DNA from: DATILL01 sp035476575
Lineage (GTDB): Bacteria; Actinomycetota; Actinomycetes; Mycobacteriales; JACQDL01
DNA length: 47,000 nt
Assembly (NCBI GenBank): GCA_035476575.1
Contig: DATILL010000011.1
Span: forward strand, 1 to 47,000
Direction: 5' to 3'
Shown here: positions 1 through 7,653 of the stretch, piece by piece
Layout of the letters: each line of letters opens with the position of its first letter
Position numbering within the stretch: position 1 is the stretch's first letter
Made by a program: the position numbers and the translations under genes
The notes under the pieces: generated by a model
The model's database searches: none
Told to the model about the DNA's origin: nothing
Seen by the model: only the letters and a program-made list of their open reading frames with translations

Positions 1-881
1 TGAGGGTTATTCAGACGGTTGCGTAGAAGTGCAGGGCGATTACGGTTGAGATGGTTGTTGGGAACGTGTCGAGCGGCCTGCGGTAGTCGGTGTGCAGGAT
101 GCGCCAGGTCTTCAGGTTGGCGATGACCTGCTCGATCACCCAGCGGATCTTGTTGATCTGGGTGTTGAACTCGTTCTCCCAGTCCAGTAGTTCACGGTGA
201 GCGGGTTTCTTGATGGGTGTGATCATGCCGTTGCCGACGTAGCCTTTGTCGCCGATCCAGTTGCCGGGGTCGAGCGTGACCAGGGCTTCGGACTCGTTCA
301 GGCAGTAGGAATCGTGCCGGTTTCCGGTGACCGGGTCGGAGATCCAAGCGAGGCGCCCGGCGAGGGTGCAGGCGACCTGGACGTTCATGCCAGTAGTCTT
401 GTGCTTGCCTGAGTACAGCTCCGGGTTCGATGCCCAGGACCAGCACGGCAGCAGTGTGCCGTCCACGACGTACTGCGTCCGGCTGTCCAGCTCGTCCGCG
501 GTGGGAACATAGTCCTCGAGTACGGCGCCCACCAGCGGCGTGAGTGCCGTGATCGCCCTGCTGATCGTCGGCTGGGAGACGTTGAATGATTCCGCCAACT
601 CTACCTGTACGCGGTTGCGGCGCAGGTAGGTCAGGGTGACGACGACGGACTTGAAGAGGCCGAGAATGGGTGGCCAGTTCCGGTCGGCGGCGGCGGTCTC
701 GCGGTAGATCGCGGCGCACAGTTCGGTGATGCGGTCGTGCGACAAGCCGGTGGTATGATACACGTCAGGCGGTCCGTTTCCAATTGAACTGAGTGTGGTA
801 ACCCAATTCTTTCGGCAAACGGGCCGCCGTTCACGTCAACACGCCGCAGCCTCAGCCCAACACCTCTGTGAATAACCCTCA
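1..881 (-). mobile_element. Complete IS5-family insertion sequence
   Basis: The element is bounded by 13-bp perfect terminal inverted repeats, TGAGGGTTATTCA at 1-13 and its complement at 869-881. It encodes one DDE transposase, and the transposase stop codon lies inside the left repeat. The 881-bp length suits a single-ORF IS5-type element. The window begins exactly at the left end, so the left flank and any target duplication cannot be seen, and the true end could lie a few bases further left. The right end abuts a broken DUF6082 gene, so this is a recent-looking insertion into that gene. Confidence 0.85.
11..763 (-). CDS. IS5-family DDE transposase
   Basis: This 250-residue transposase starts at GTG (761-763). 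Residues about 45-78 form a helix-turn-helix (motif AESFNVSQPTISRAI) like the HTH that precedes DDE_Tnp_4 domains. The catalytic triad is visible as D101 in VVDGTLLP, D172 in IGDKGYVG and E211 in RWVIEQVIANLK. It would cut and rejoin the ends of the surrounding element. No stop or frameshift is seen, so it is probably active. The stop codon at 11-13 sits within the left terminal repeat, which is compact but not unusual for this group. Confidence 0.9.
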   Translation of the reverse strand: MYHTTGLSHDRITELCAAIYRETAAADRNWPPILGLFKSVVVTLTYLRRNRVQVELAESFNVSQPTISRAITALTPLVGAVLEDYVPTADELDSRTQYVVDGTLLPCWSWASNPELYSGKHKTTGMNVQVACTLAGRLAWISDPVTGNRHDSYCLNESEALVTLDPGNWIGDKGYVGNGMITPIKKPAHRELLDWENEFNTQINKIRWVIEQVIANLKTWRILHTDYRRPLDTFPTTISTVIALHFYATV

Positions 882-1260
882 CTGTACGCAGAAGGTTCTT
901 TGGCGGATTTGGAGCCATCTCCGCTGTACTTGACCGCGACCACGGGCCAGCACAGCTCGGGGTTCTCTCGGGCCAGGTCGTAAAGGCTGAGCTGGAACGA
1001 CCTCACGATAGCGATATGCTCGGCTTTCTGCTGCCGGGCCTGGATTGCGGTCGAGGCGGCGATCCCGATGAGGGCCAACGACGAGAGTACAGCGGAGACT
1101 CCGCCATACGCTTGGCCTATGTTACCAAGCAGGGGCCAGTCGTTGGCACCGATGTCCACGAAGCGGAGCGCCAGCGGCGAAATATGATCGCGGCAGGAAC
1201 CAGAACTGTGATGGCGGCAAGGAACGACCTCAAGCTCCTGTTGCGGTACCGGTCAACCAT
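882..1260 (-). pseudogene. DUF6082 membrane protein, truncated by IS and frameshifted
   Basis: Read on the minus strand from ATG 1258-1260, one frame gives a hydrophobic N-terminus (MVDRYRNRSLRSFLAAI, then VLVPAAI). The next frame continues as SPLALRFVDIGANDWPLL, GQAYGGVSAVLSSLALIG and QARQQKAEHIAIVRSFQLS, a pattern I associate with actinobacterial DUF6082 proteins. The two frames join around 1180-1190 (ATATTTCGCCG), so one base appears to be missing there. The reading frame then runs into the IS right end at 881, so the C-terminal part is absent here. Function of DUF6082 is unknown. The frame switch is seen directly; the family call is from memory of conserved residues. Confidence 0.65.
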
Positions 1261-1478
1261 GTTCAAACCCGGCAGTACTGGTGAGCCGGACGCCTGTCTC
1301 GCTCTCGGCACCAACCCTCCAGACCCGTTGTACCTGCTTCAGCAGGGTGCCTCGCCGATCATGCTATGAACCGCCTTGGGGGAGATGGGCTGGTGCGAAG
1401 TGGAAGGACACTATCCTCGTGGCAGCGTACGTCGTTGCGGCAGGTGCGACGGCGAGCTGCCACGACCACGCCGTCGAG
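1261..1478. other. Intergenic stretch between MFS gene and DUF6082 remnant
   Basis: 218 bp without a credible gene. It probably carries the promoter of the DUF6082 gene (minus strand), but I see no convincing -35/-10 pair. Confidence 0.4.
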
Positions 1479-2726
1479 CTATGACCTCGTCCCATACCAG
1501 GACGGCGCTGGCGTCCGATGCGTCAGGACCGACCTGCGGTGGCGGCCGACCGGCCGGCCGATGAACCAGCCGGTCGCGGCGCCGGCGAGCTGGGCCAGGG
1601 CCACGACGACCAGCACCGGCTCCGGTCCGAACGCCGGCACGACCCGCCCGCCCATCGCCGAGCCGAGGGAGAAGGCGGCGAGCTTCAGGCTGGCGCCGGT
1701 GGTGGAGATCTGGCCGAGCAGGCCGGGCGGGGTGTACCGCTGCCGGGTGGCGAACAGCGCCGACAGCAGCGGCCCGCCGGCCAGGCCAGCAACAACAGCC
1801 AGCGCCAGCGCGACGGCGAAGGTGCCCGCCAGCGGCCAGCATGCCATCACGGCGCCGTACAGGCCGAGCGCCAGCAGCACCGTCCGCTCCGGCCGTCGGC
1901 GGCGCAGGTAACGGGTGGCCAGCAGCGTGCCGCCGATGCTGCCCACCTCGATCGCGGCCCACAGGTACCCGCCGGCGTTCCGCGACTCCCCAAGCTGCTC
2001 GGCCCGCAGCGGGAACGCGACCACCAGCAGCCCCAGCCCGCCGAACCCGACCGTGGTGGCGGACGTGGCCGCGCGCAGCGGCCGGGTCGCGGCCAGGTGC
2101 CGGAGACCGGTCCGGACGGCGGCCAGCAGGCCAGGCGCGGCGGCCGCCGTCCGGTGCGGGGCAGCCGGTACGGCGGCCAGGGTGAGCGCGCTGGCCACCG
2201 CGATCGTGGCGGTCACCCACGCGGCCGTCCCCGGGTCGATGCCAGCGGCCAGCGCGCCCGCGGCGGCCGGACCGAGGATGGCCGCGGTGTTGTGGGTGAT
2301 CGCGTCGACCGCGTTGGCCTCGGGGAGCGTCGCCGCCGGCACCAGCGAGGGCAGCATGCTGGTGAAACCGCCGCTGGTCAGCGGCAGCGCTGCGCCGCAC
2401 GCGGAGGCGACCAGCGGGCAGGTCCAGCCCGGTGCATGCCCAGCGACCACGGCCAGCCCGAGCACGCTGGCCGCCACCAGGAGCTGGCCGGAGGCCAGCG
2501 CCGCCCGGCGGTACGGCGTCCGGTCCAGCCAGGCGCCGAGCAGCGGCCCGGAGACCAGGGCGGGAAGCGTGTACGCGCTCACCGTCACCCCGGCCAGCGG
2601 CGCGCTGCCGGTCCGGTCCAGCACCAGCAGCACCGCGGTCACCGCGACCATGTCATCGGCCAGCCGGGCGGCAGTTGCGGACAGGTAGTACGCGTGGGCG
2701 CCCCGCAGGCCGGTCATGCGGGGCAT
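1479..2726 (-). CDS. MFS transporter
   Basis: A 415-residue polytopic protein with about twelve hydrophobic segments and the major facilitator layout. LLGAWLDRTPYRR after the second helix is the loop 2-3 motif (GxxxDRxxRR-like). RRRRPERT marks the basic loop between helices in the second half. It resembles the drug-efflux and hydrophobe-exporter branch of the MFS, but the substrate cannot be read from the sequence. The ATG at 2724-2726 is used; a second in-frame ATG lies three codons later. It is monocistronic or paired with the broken DUF6082 gene downstream on the same strand. GC and codon use match the core genes. Confidence 0.85.
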   Translation of the reverse strand: MPRMTGLRGAHAYYLSATAARLADDMVAVTAVLLVLDRTGSAPLAGVTVSAYTLPALVSGPLLGAWLDRTPYRRAALASGQLLVAASVLGLAVVAGHAPGWTCPLVASACGAALPLTSGGFTSMLPSLVPAATLPEANAVDAITHNTAAILGPAAAGALAAGIDPGTAAWVTATIAVASALTLAAVPAAPHRTAAAAPGLLAAVRTGLRHLAATRPLRAATSATTVGFGGLGLLVVAFPLRAEQLGESRNAGGYLWAAIEVGSIGGTLLATRYLRRRRPERTVLLALGLYGAVMACWPLAGTFAVALALAVVAGLAGGPLLSALFATRQRYTPPGLLGQISTTGASLKLAAFSLGSAMGGRVVPAFGPEPVLVVVALAQLAGAATGWFIGRPVGRHRRSVLTHRTPAPSWYGTRS

Positions 2727-2768
2727 AATGCCCTGATACCCGCCCCACTGGGGTAACTTTGCCGTAAC

Positions 2769-3524
2769 TTATCGGTATTCGGGGTTAACGTAGTCGAAAC
2801 GGCAGCCGGCATCCCAGGCGGAGCGCTGGTTGCCGTGTGCGGGGATGCCGCCAGCGTCGGTGAGCAGCCGGGCCAGGTGCAGCACGTTCCAGGTAAGGAA
2901 CGTCGTGTTGCGCTGGGTGAAGTCGTTCTCCGGACCGCCCGAGCCGGGGTCGAGGTACGACGGTCCGGGCCCGACCTCGCCGATCCACCCGGCGTCAGCC
3001 TGTGGCGGGATCGTGTAGCCCAGGTGCTGCATGCTGTACAGGACGTTCATCGCGCAGTGCTTCACGCCGTCCTCGTTGCCGGTGACGATGACACCGCCGA
3101 CCTTGCCGTAGTAGGCGTACTGGCCGTTCGCGTTCAGGTCGGCGGAGTTGCCGTAGAGCCGTTCGATCACCCGGGTGCAGAGGCTGGACTTCTCGCCCAG
3201 CCAGATCGGCGTGCCCAGGATGAGGATGTGCGCACGCTGCACCTCGGCGTAGATGGCTGGCCAGTCGTCACGTGGCCAGCCGTGCTCGGTCATGTCGCCG
3301 TACACCCCGGGGGCGAGATCGTGGTCGGCGGCGCGGTACCGCGTGACCGTGACGCCGTTGCGCTCCATGATCTGCCGGCTGACCGACATCAGCCCGGCGG
3401 TGTTGGACACCTCGGGGGATCGCTTGAGCGTGCAGTTGATGAAGACGGCCCGCAGGTCGGTGAAGTCCCAGCGGCTGGTGCCGCACAGCTCTTCCTGGAT
3501 GGCGTTGAGCGTGGTTCCCGTCAT
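2769..3524 (-). CDS. Flavodoxin-fold / NAD(P)H-dependent FMN reductase family protein
   Basis: A 251-residue protein of the NADPH-dependent FMN reductase / flavodoxin-like superfamily. After the first strand (AVFINCTLKRSPEVSNT) comes the phosphate-binding loop pattern, and AHILILGTPIWLGEKSS is the second FMN-contacting loop. GGVIVTGNEDGVKH and MQHLGY follow in the order typical of WrbA/IsiB-like proteins. It probably binds FMN and reduces quinones or other acceptors; the physiological substrate is unknown. The start at 3522-3524 is supported by a TACGGT hexamer exactly 7 nt upstream (leaderless pattern). An upstream in-frame extension would overlap the proS promoter region and looks non-coding. 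Confidence 0.8.
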   Translation of the reverse strand: MTGTTLNAIQEELCGTSRWDFTDLRAVFINCTLKRSPEVSNTAGLMSVSRQIMERNGVTVTRYRAADHDLAPGVYGDMTEHGWPRDDWPAIYAEVQRAHILILGTPIWLGEKSSLCTRVIERLYGNSADLNANGQYAYYGKVGGVIVTGNEDGVKHCAMNVLYSMQHLGYTIPPQADAGWIGEVGPGPSYLDPGSGGPENDFTQRNTTFLTWNVLHLARLLTDAGGIPAHGNQRSAWDAGCRFDYVNPEYR

Positions 3525-3531
3525 GGCGGCC

Positions 3532-3537
3532 ACCGTA
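3532..3537 (-). promoter_or_regulatory. Leaderless-type -10 element for the flavodoxin-fold gene
   Basis: TACGGT on the minus strand, followed by 7 nt and then ATG at 3524. TANNNT-N7-ATG is the usual actinobacterial leaderless promoter arrangement. No clear -35 is seen. Confidence 0.5.
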
Positions 3538-3629
3538 GCGGGGGGTGCCCGCCCGGCCGCTACGCCGCGACGTCGGCGAACCGCCATCAGCCGGCGTGGC
3601 CCGGTACCGGGTCTGACGCCGACGCGCCG

Positions 3630-3635
3630 TAGCAT
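3630..3635 (+). promoter_or_regulatory. Leaderless-type -10 element for proS
   Basis: TAGCAT followed by 8 nt and the proS ATG at 3644. No Shine-Dalgarno precedes the start, which supports a leaderless transcript. It is divergent from the flavodoxin-fold gene, with 119 bp between the two starts. Confidence 0.45.
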
Positions 3636-3643
3636 TTACGCCC

Positions 3644-5080
3644 ATGGCCGCAGTTTCCTCCAGGGCACCGGTTTCCTCCAGGGCACCGGTGCTCACCCCG
3701 CAGGCGGAGGACTTCCCCCGCTGGTACCAGGACGTCATCGCCAAGGCGGAGCTGGCCGACAACGGCCCGGTGCGCGGCACCATGGTCATCCGACCGTACG
3801 GCTACGCCCTGTGGGAGCGGATGCAGGCCGAGGTCGACGCCCGGATCAAGGCAGCCGGGGCACAGAACGCGTACTTCCCGCTGTTCATCCCGGAGAGCTA
3901 CCTGCGCCGTGAGGCCGAGCACGTCGAGGGGTTCAGCCCGGAGCTCGCCGTCGTCACCCATGCCGGCGGCAAGCAGCTTGAGGAGCCGGTGGTGGTCCGG
4001 CCCACCTCCGAGACCATCATCAACAGCTTCTTCGCCAAGTGGGTCCAGAGCTACCGTGACCTGCCGCTGCTGATCAACCAGTGGGCCAACGTCGTCCGCT
4101 GGGAGCTACGGCCGCGGATCTTCCTGCGTACGACAGAGTTCCTCTGGCAGGAGGGGCACACCGCGCACGCCAGCCAGGCCGACGCCCGCGACTACGCCCG
4201 CCGGATCCTGCATGAGGTGTACGCCGACTTCATGGTCAACGTGCTCGCCATCCCGGTGCTCGTGGGCCGCAAGACCGCGCGGGAGCGGTTCGCCGGCGCG
4301 ACCAACACCCTCACCTGCGAGGGCATGATGGGCGACGGCAAGGCGCTGCAGATGGGCACCAGCCACGAGCTCGGGCAGAACTTCGCCAAGGCGTTCGGCA
4401 TCGAGTTCACCAGCGACTCCGGCCTGCGGGAGCACGCCTGGCAGACCTCGTGGGGCGTGTCCACCCGGATGGTCGGCGGGCTGATCATGGCGCACGGCGA
4501 CGACAACGGGCTGCGGGTGCCGCCCCGGCTGGCCCCCGTCCAGGCCGTCGTGCTCGCGGTGAAGGACGAGGCCGTCGAGCCGGCCCGGAACCTGGCCACG
4601 GCGCTGCGCGAGGCCGGGGTACGGGTCGAGGCCGACCTGCGCACCGACACGCCGTTCGGCCGGCGGGCGGTGGACGCCGAGCTCAAGGGCATCCCGGTCC
4701 GGGTCGAGGTCGGCCCGCGTGACCTGGCCCAGGGCAACGTCACGCTGGTCCGCCGGGTCGACGGGACCAAGGCGCCGGTCCCGGTCGGCGGCGTCGTGGC
4801 GGCGACGCTGGCCGCGCTGGACGCCGACCAGGCGGCGCTGCTGGAGTCGGCCCGGGAGCGCCGGGACGCCCGGATCGCGGAGGTGTCCTCCATTGCTGAC
4901 GCGATCGAGGCGACCGGCTCCGGCTGGGCCCGGATCGCCTGGTCGGCGCTGGGCGAGGAGGGCGAGGACAAGCTGGCCGCGCAGGCGGTGAGCGTGCGCT
5001 GCCTGGTCCGCCCGGACGGCTCGGTGCCGGACAGCGAGGACGAGCCTGACCTGCTCGCCTACGTCGCCCGCGCCTACTGA
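3644..5080 (+). CDS. proS: Prolyl-tRNA synthetase, archaeal/eukaryotic type
   Basis: A 478-residue class IIa synthetase that charges tRNA-Pro. Motif 2 is visible as RWELRPRIFLRTTEFLWQEG and motif 3 lies around STRMVGGLIMAHGDDNGL. VVVRPTSETI is the proline/ATP pocket signature. The protein lacks the ~180-residue editing insertion of bacterial-type ProRS and ends in a C-terminal Tyr, both features of the archaeal/eukaryotic type. The C-terminal domain keeps only one Cys (VRCLV), so the zinc knuckle of some relatives is absent. The N-terminus carries an 18-bp perfect tandem repeat at 3653-3688 (VSSRAP twice). In many Actinobacteria proS sits beside the DUF4439-rimP cluster; here it lies next to rpsP instead. 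Confidence 0.95.
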   Translation: MAAVSSRAPVSSRAPVLTPQAEDFPRWYQDVIAKAELADNGPVRGTMVIRPYGYALWERMQAEVDARIKAAGAQNAYFPLFIPESYLRREAEHVEGFSPELAVVTHAGGKQLEEPVVVRPTSETIINSFFAKWVQSYRDLPLLINQWANVVRWELRPRIFLRTTEFLWQEGHTAHASQADARDYARRILHEVYADFMVNVLAIPVLVGRKTARERFAGATNTLTCEGMMGDGKALQMGTSHELGQNFAKAFGIEFTSDSGLREHAWQTSWGVSTRMVGGLIMAHGDDNGLRVPPRLAPVQAVVLAVKDEAVEPARNLATALREAGVRVEADLRTDTPFGRRAVDAELKGIPVRVEVGPRDLAQGNVTLVRRVDGTKAPVPVGGVVAATLAALDADQAALLESARERRDARIAEVSSIADAIEATGSGWARIAWSALGEEGEDKLAAQAVSVRCLVRPDGSVPDSEDEPDLLAYVARAY

Positions 5081-5110
5081 CCGGCCGCTGGCCCGCTTGC
5101 CCGCCCGGCC

Positions 5111-5154
5111 GCGGCAGGGCAGGGGCTTGGCTGCGGCAGGGCAGGGGGCTTGGC
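5111..5154 (+). repeat. Two-copy ~21-bp tandem repeat upstream of rpsP
   Basis: 5111-5131 and 5133-5154 are near-identical copies of a G-rich unit beginning GCGGCAGGGCAGGGG, with one extra G in the second copy. It lies between the proS stop and the rpsP promoter region, and no function is evident. Confidence 0.7.
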
Positions 5155-5174
5155 CGTTCGGGTTGGTCTCGTGG

Positions 5175-5180
5175 CAGAAT
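5175..5180 (+). promoter_or_regulatory. Candidate -10 of the rpsP operon
   Basis: CAGAAT is preceded by TTGGCC at 5150-5155, a 19-bp spacer that is longer than ideal. It would give a leader of about 120 nt before the rpsP GTG at 5308. The 227-bp gap between proS and rpsP holds no credible gene. Confidence 0.35.
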
Positions 5181-5307
5181 GACTGGTCAAGCACACGGCG
5201 CCCGCGGACCCTCTCACCGTGACGTGCCCTGTCCCCGGGCAGCCGGCCAGCGATCCCCACGCGGTGGCTGGGCGCCCACTCGTTCGATCAACGGAGCATC
5301 GGCAAAC

Positions 5308-5760
5308 GTGGCTGTCAAGATCAAGCTTTCCCGGATGGGCAAGATCCGCGACCCGCAGTACCGGATCGTCGTCGCCGACGCCCGGACCAAGCGCGACGGC
5401 AAGTTCATCGAGATCATCGGCAAGTACCGGCCGAAGGAGGAGCCCTCGTTCATCGAGGTCGACTCCGAGCGCGCGCAGTACTGGCTCGGCGTCGGCGCGC
5501 AGCCGACCGAGCCGGTCGCCGTCCTGCTCAAGCTCACCGGCGACTGGCAGAAGTTCAAGGGTCTGCCAGGACCCGCGCCGCTGAAGACCAAGCCGCCGCG
5601 GCCGGACAAGCGGGCGCTGTTCGAGGCGGCGTTCGCCGCCGCTGGCGGCGAACCCAAGACCGAGGCCACCACGCCGCGCAAGCGGGCCGGCAAGCGGGTC
5701 GACCGGCCGGAGGTGGCCGAGGCTCCGGCTCCGGCGCCGGCCGAGCCCGCGGAGAGCTAG
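5308..5760 (+). CDS. rpsP: 30S ribosomal protein S16
   Basis: A 150-residue S16 starting at GTG 5308 (VAVKIKLSRMG), the canonical S16 N-terminus. The core includes PQYRIVVADARTKRDGKFIE and GKYRPKEEPS. After about residue 85 it has an actinobacterial Pro/Ala/Lys-rich tail ending in alternating Ala-Pro. It binds 16S rRNA in the 30S body. It is the first gene of rpsP-khpA-rimM-trmD, and the next start codon follows its stop without a gap. A longer in-frame extension upstream (from 5179) is rejected because the S16 family begins at this GTG. Confidence 0.96.
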   Translation: MAVKIKLSRMGKIRDPQYRIVVADARTKRDGKFIEIIGKYRPKEEPSFIEVDSERAQYWLGVGAQPTEPVAVLLKLTGDWQKFKGLPGPAPLKTKPPRPDKRALFEAAFAAAGGEPKTEATTPRKRAGKRVDRPEVAEAPAPAPAEPAES

Positions 5761-5997
5761 GTGCTCGCGGCGGCGCTGGAGCATCTGGTCCGCGGCATCG
5801 TCGACCACCCCGACGACGTCCAGGTCGAGCTGGTCAGCTCCCGGCGCGGTCGCCGGCTGGAGGTGCGGGTGCATCCGGAGGACCTGGGCAAGGTCATCGG
5901 GCGCAGCGGCCGCACCGCCAAGGCGCTGCGCCAGGTGATGGCGGGCATCGGCGGTCGGGGCGTCCGGGTCGACGTGATCGACACCGACCGCGCCTGA
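5761..5997 (+). CDS. khpA: KH-domain RNA-binding protein (KhpA family)
   Basis: A 78-residue single KH domain with the GxxG loop seen as VIGRSGRT within DLGKVIGRSGRTAKALRQVM. Relatives (KhpA, YlqC) are small RNA chaperones, often acting with KhpB/Jag. The GTG start directly abuts the rpsP stop, which implies translational coupling. The rpsP-khpA-rimM-trmD order is conserved, so the protein probably acts on ribosomal or other structured RNA. No truncation is seen. Confidence 0.93.
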   Translation: MLAAALEHLVRGIVDHPDDVQVELVSSRRGRRLEVRVHPEDLGKVIGRSGRTAKALRQVMAGIGGRGVRVDVIDTDRA

Positions 5998-6007
5998 CCT
6001 CAGGGCG

Positions 6008-6517
6008 ATGCAGCTCGTCGTCGGACGGGTCGGCCGGCCACACGGCATCCGGGGTGAGGTCTCCGTGGAGGTGCGTACCGACGATCCGGAGGTCCGGTTC
6101 GCGGCAGGGTCGGTGCTGGCGACCGACCCATCGGCGCGCGGCCCGCTGACCGTCGAGCGGTGGCACTGGCACTCGGGCCGGCTCCTGCTCACCTTCGCCG
6201 GGGTGACCAGCCGGGAGGCCGCCGAGGCGTTGCGCGACACGCTGCTCGTCGTCGACTCCGCCGACCTGCCAGTGCTGGCCGACCCGGACGAGTTCTACGA
6301 CCACGAGCTGGTCGGCCTGCGGGCCGAGCTGGCCGACGGCGTACCGCTCGGTACGGTGGCGGAGGTGGTGCACGCGCCGGCCGGCGACCTGCTGGCGATC
6401 GAGCGGCTGGCCGGGGGAGAGCTGCTGGTGCCGTTCCTCGCCGCGATGGTGCCTGTCGTGGACGTGGCCGGCGGCCGGGTCGTGGTCGAGCCGCCCGACG
6501 GCCTGCTCGACCTGTGA
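6008..6517 (+). CDS. rimM: Ribosome maturation factor RimM
   Basis: A 169-residue RimM, which assists maturation of the 30S head and binds S19. The N-terminal RimM domain begins with VVGRVGRPHGIRGEVSVEV. The C-terminal PRC-barrel-like part includes EFYDHELVGL, and then LLVPFLAAMVPVVD near the end. It begins 10 nt after the khpA stop with a weak Shine-Dalgarno (AGGGCG). It is followed 56 nt later by trmD, the usual pairing. Confidence 0.95.
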   Translation: MQLVVGRVGRPHGIRGEVSVEVRTDDPEVRFAAGSVLATDPSARGPLTVERWHWHSGRLLLTFAGVTSREAAEALRDTLLVVDSADLPVLADPDEFYDHELVGLRAELADGVPLGTVAEVVHAPAGDLLAIERLAGGELLVPFLAAMVPVVDVAGGRVVVEPPDGLLDL

Positions 6518-6573
6518 CGATCCGGACCTCCGATGACCGGCCGCATGAGGACCAGCCGCGTGGAGACCAGCCC

Positions 6574-7353
6574 ATGAAGATCGACGTCGTCGCGATCTTC
6601 CCCGACTATCTCGCGCCGCTGCGCCAGTCGCTGCTCGGCCGGGCCATCGAGCGCGGCACGGTGGAGCTGGCCGTGCACGACCTGCGGGCGTGGACCCACG
6701 ACGTGCACCGTACGGTCGACGACACGCCGTACGGCGGCGGCCCCGGCATGCTGATGAAGCCCGAGCCGTGGGGCCGCGCGCTGGACGCGCTCGCGCCGCC
6801 GGGTGGCCGGCAGCCTCGGCTCGTCGTACCCGCCCCGTCCGGTACGCCGTTTCGCCAGCGGCTGGCGCGGGAGCTGGCCGCCGAGCCGTGGCTGGTCTTC
6901 GCCTGCGGCCGGTACGAGGGTATCGACCAGCGGGTCGTGGAGTACGCCGCGGAGCGGATGCGGGTGGACGAGGTGTCTCTCGGGGACTATGTGCTGAACG
7001 GCGGCGAGGTGGCGGTGCTCGTCATCGCCGAGGCGGTCGGCCGGCTGCTGCCGGGCGTGGTCGGCAACGCGGCCAGCGTCGAGCAGGACTCCTTTGCCGA
7101 CGGGCTGCTGGAGGGGCCGGCGTACACCCGACCGGAGGTGTGGCGTGGCCGGCCGGTGCCCGAGGTGCTGCTGTCTGGCCACCACGGCCGGATCGCCCGG
7201 TGGCGGCGGGACGAGGCACTGCGCCGTACCGCCGTGCGTCGGCCGGACCTGCTGGCCGTGTTGTCCCCTGACGCGCTGGACGACGCCGACCGTGCCGTCC
7301 TGGCCGAGCAGGGCCGCACCGACACTGCCGAGCCAGGCTCACCGCCCGCCTGA
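6574..7353 (+). CDS. trmD: tRNA (guanine-N1)-methyltransferase TrmD
   Basis: A 259-residue SPOUT methyltransferase making m1G37 in tRNAs from S-adenosylmethionine. The start is ATG 6574 (MKIDVVAIFPDYL). Family hallmarks are DDTPYGGGPGMLM, the knot region CGRYEGIDQRV, and DEVSLGDYVLNGGEVAVLV. HHGRIARWRR is the tRNA-contacting segment near the C-terminus. An in-frame extension back to 6160 is not used, since the family starts at this Met. It is followed by a 300-bp repeat-bearing gap before rplS. Confidence 0.96.
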   Translation: MKIDVVAIFPDYLAPLRQSLLGRAIERGTVELAVHDLRAWTHDVHRTVDDTPYGGGPGMLMKPEPWGRALDALAPPGGRQPRLVVPAPSGTPFRQRLARELAAEPWLVFACGRYEGIDQRVVEYAAERMRVDEVSLGDYVLNGGEVAVLVIAEAVGRLLPGVVGNAASVEQDSFADGLLEGPAYTRPEVWRGRPVPEVLLSGHHGRIARWRRDEALRRTAVRRPDLLAVLSPDALDDADRAVLAEQGRTDTAEPGSPPA

Positions 7354-7370
7354 CCCGCCCTGGATTCGTT

Positions 7371-7500
7371 GTGGTCACCTCTCGGCGTTGTGGTGACCTG
7401 TCGTTGGTCTGACCGCCCGTGTGGTGACCTGTCGGCGTTGTGGTGACCTCATGGGGTGCCGCGGCAACGAGAGGTGACCACAACGCCGAGAGGTGACCAC
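7371..7500. repeat. Three copies of the GGTCACC/GGTGACC palindromic repeat
   Basis: Copies lie at 7371-7399 and 7421-7449 (reading GTGGT[C/G]ACCT, then TCGGCGTTGT, then GGTGACCT) and inverted at 7471-7500. Each copy has GGTCACC/GGTGACC-like arms around a conserved CTCGGCGTTGT centre. Copies one and three are inverted repeats of about 28 bp. The same unit recurs twice at 29787-29865. Confidence 0.8.
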
Positions 7501-7520
7501 AGGCGGATGGGCCCGGTTTC

Positions 7521-7549
7521 TTGGATGTACGGACGGTGTGGCACAGTAA
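7521..7549 (+). promoter_or_regulatory. Candidate rplS promoter
   Basis: TTGGAT at 7521-7526, a 17-bp spacer, then CAGTAA at 7544-7549. It is placed to give a ~100-nt leader ahead of rplS. Confidence 0.45.
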
Positions 7550-7653
7550 AGGGGTTGCCGTGGGCCGGATCGGGCCCGCGTGACTCCCCGACAGCCTGCA
7601 CACCAGCCGAGCGCGTTGCCGCGCGCCAGCCACATGAGGAAGCGACGACCGCG

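Larger units (their letters stand above)
7354..7653. other. 300-bp intergenic region with repeats and the rplS promoter
   Basis: This gap holds three copies of a ~28-bp palindromic repeat (7371-7500). The outer two face each other and could form a long hairpin that might end trmD transcription. The candidate rplS promoter lies at 7521-7549, followed by a ~100-nt leader. No ORF here has family resemblance or a good ribosome binding site. Confidence 0.7.

Noticed and set aside
1016..1564. Plus-strand frames between the IS and the MFS gene
   Set aside because: They lie opposite the DUF6082 remnant and the MFS 3' end and lack ribosome binding sites or domains.
7371..7500. CRISPR array
   Set aside because: Units are palindromic, change orientation and have irregular spacing, and no cas genes are present.
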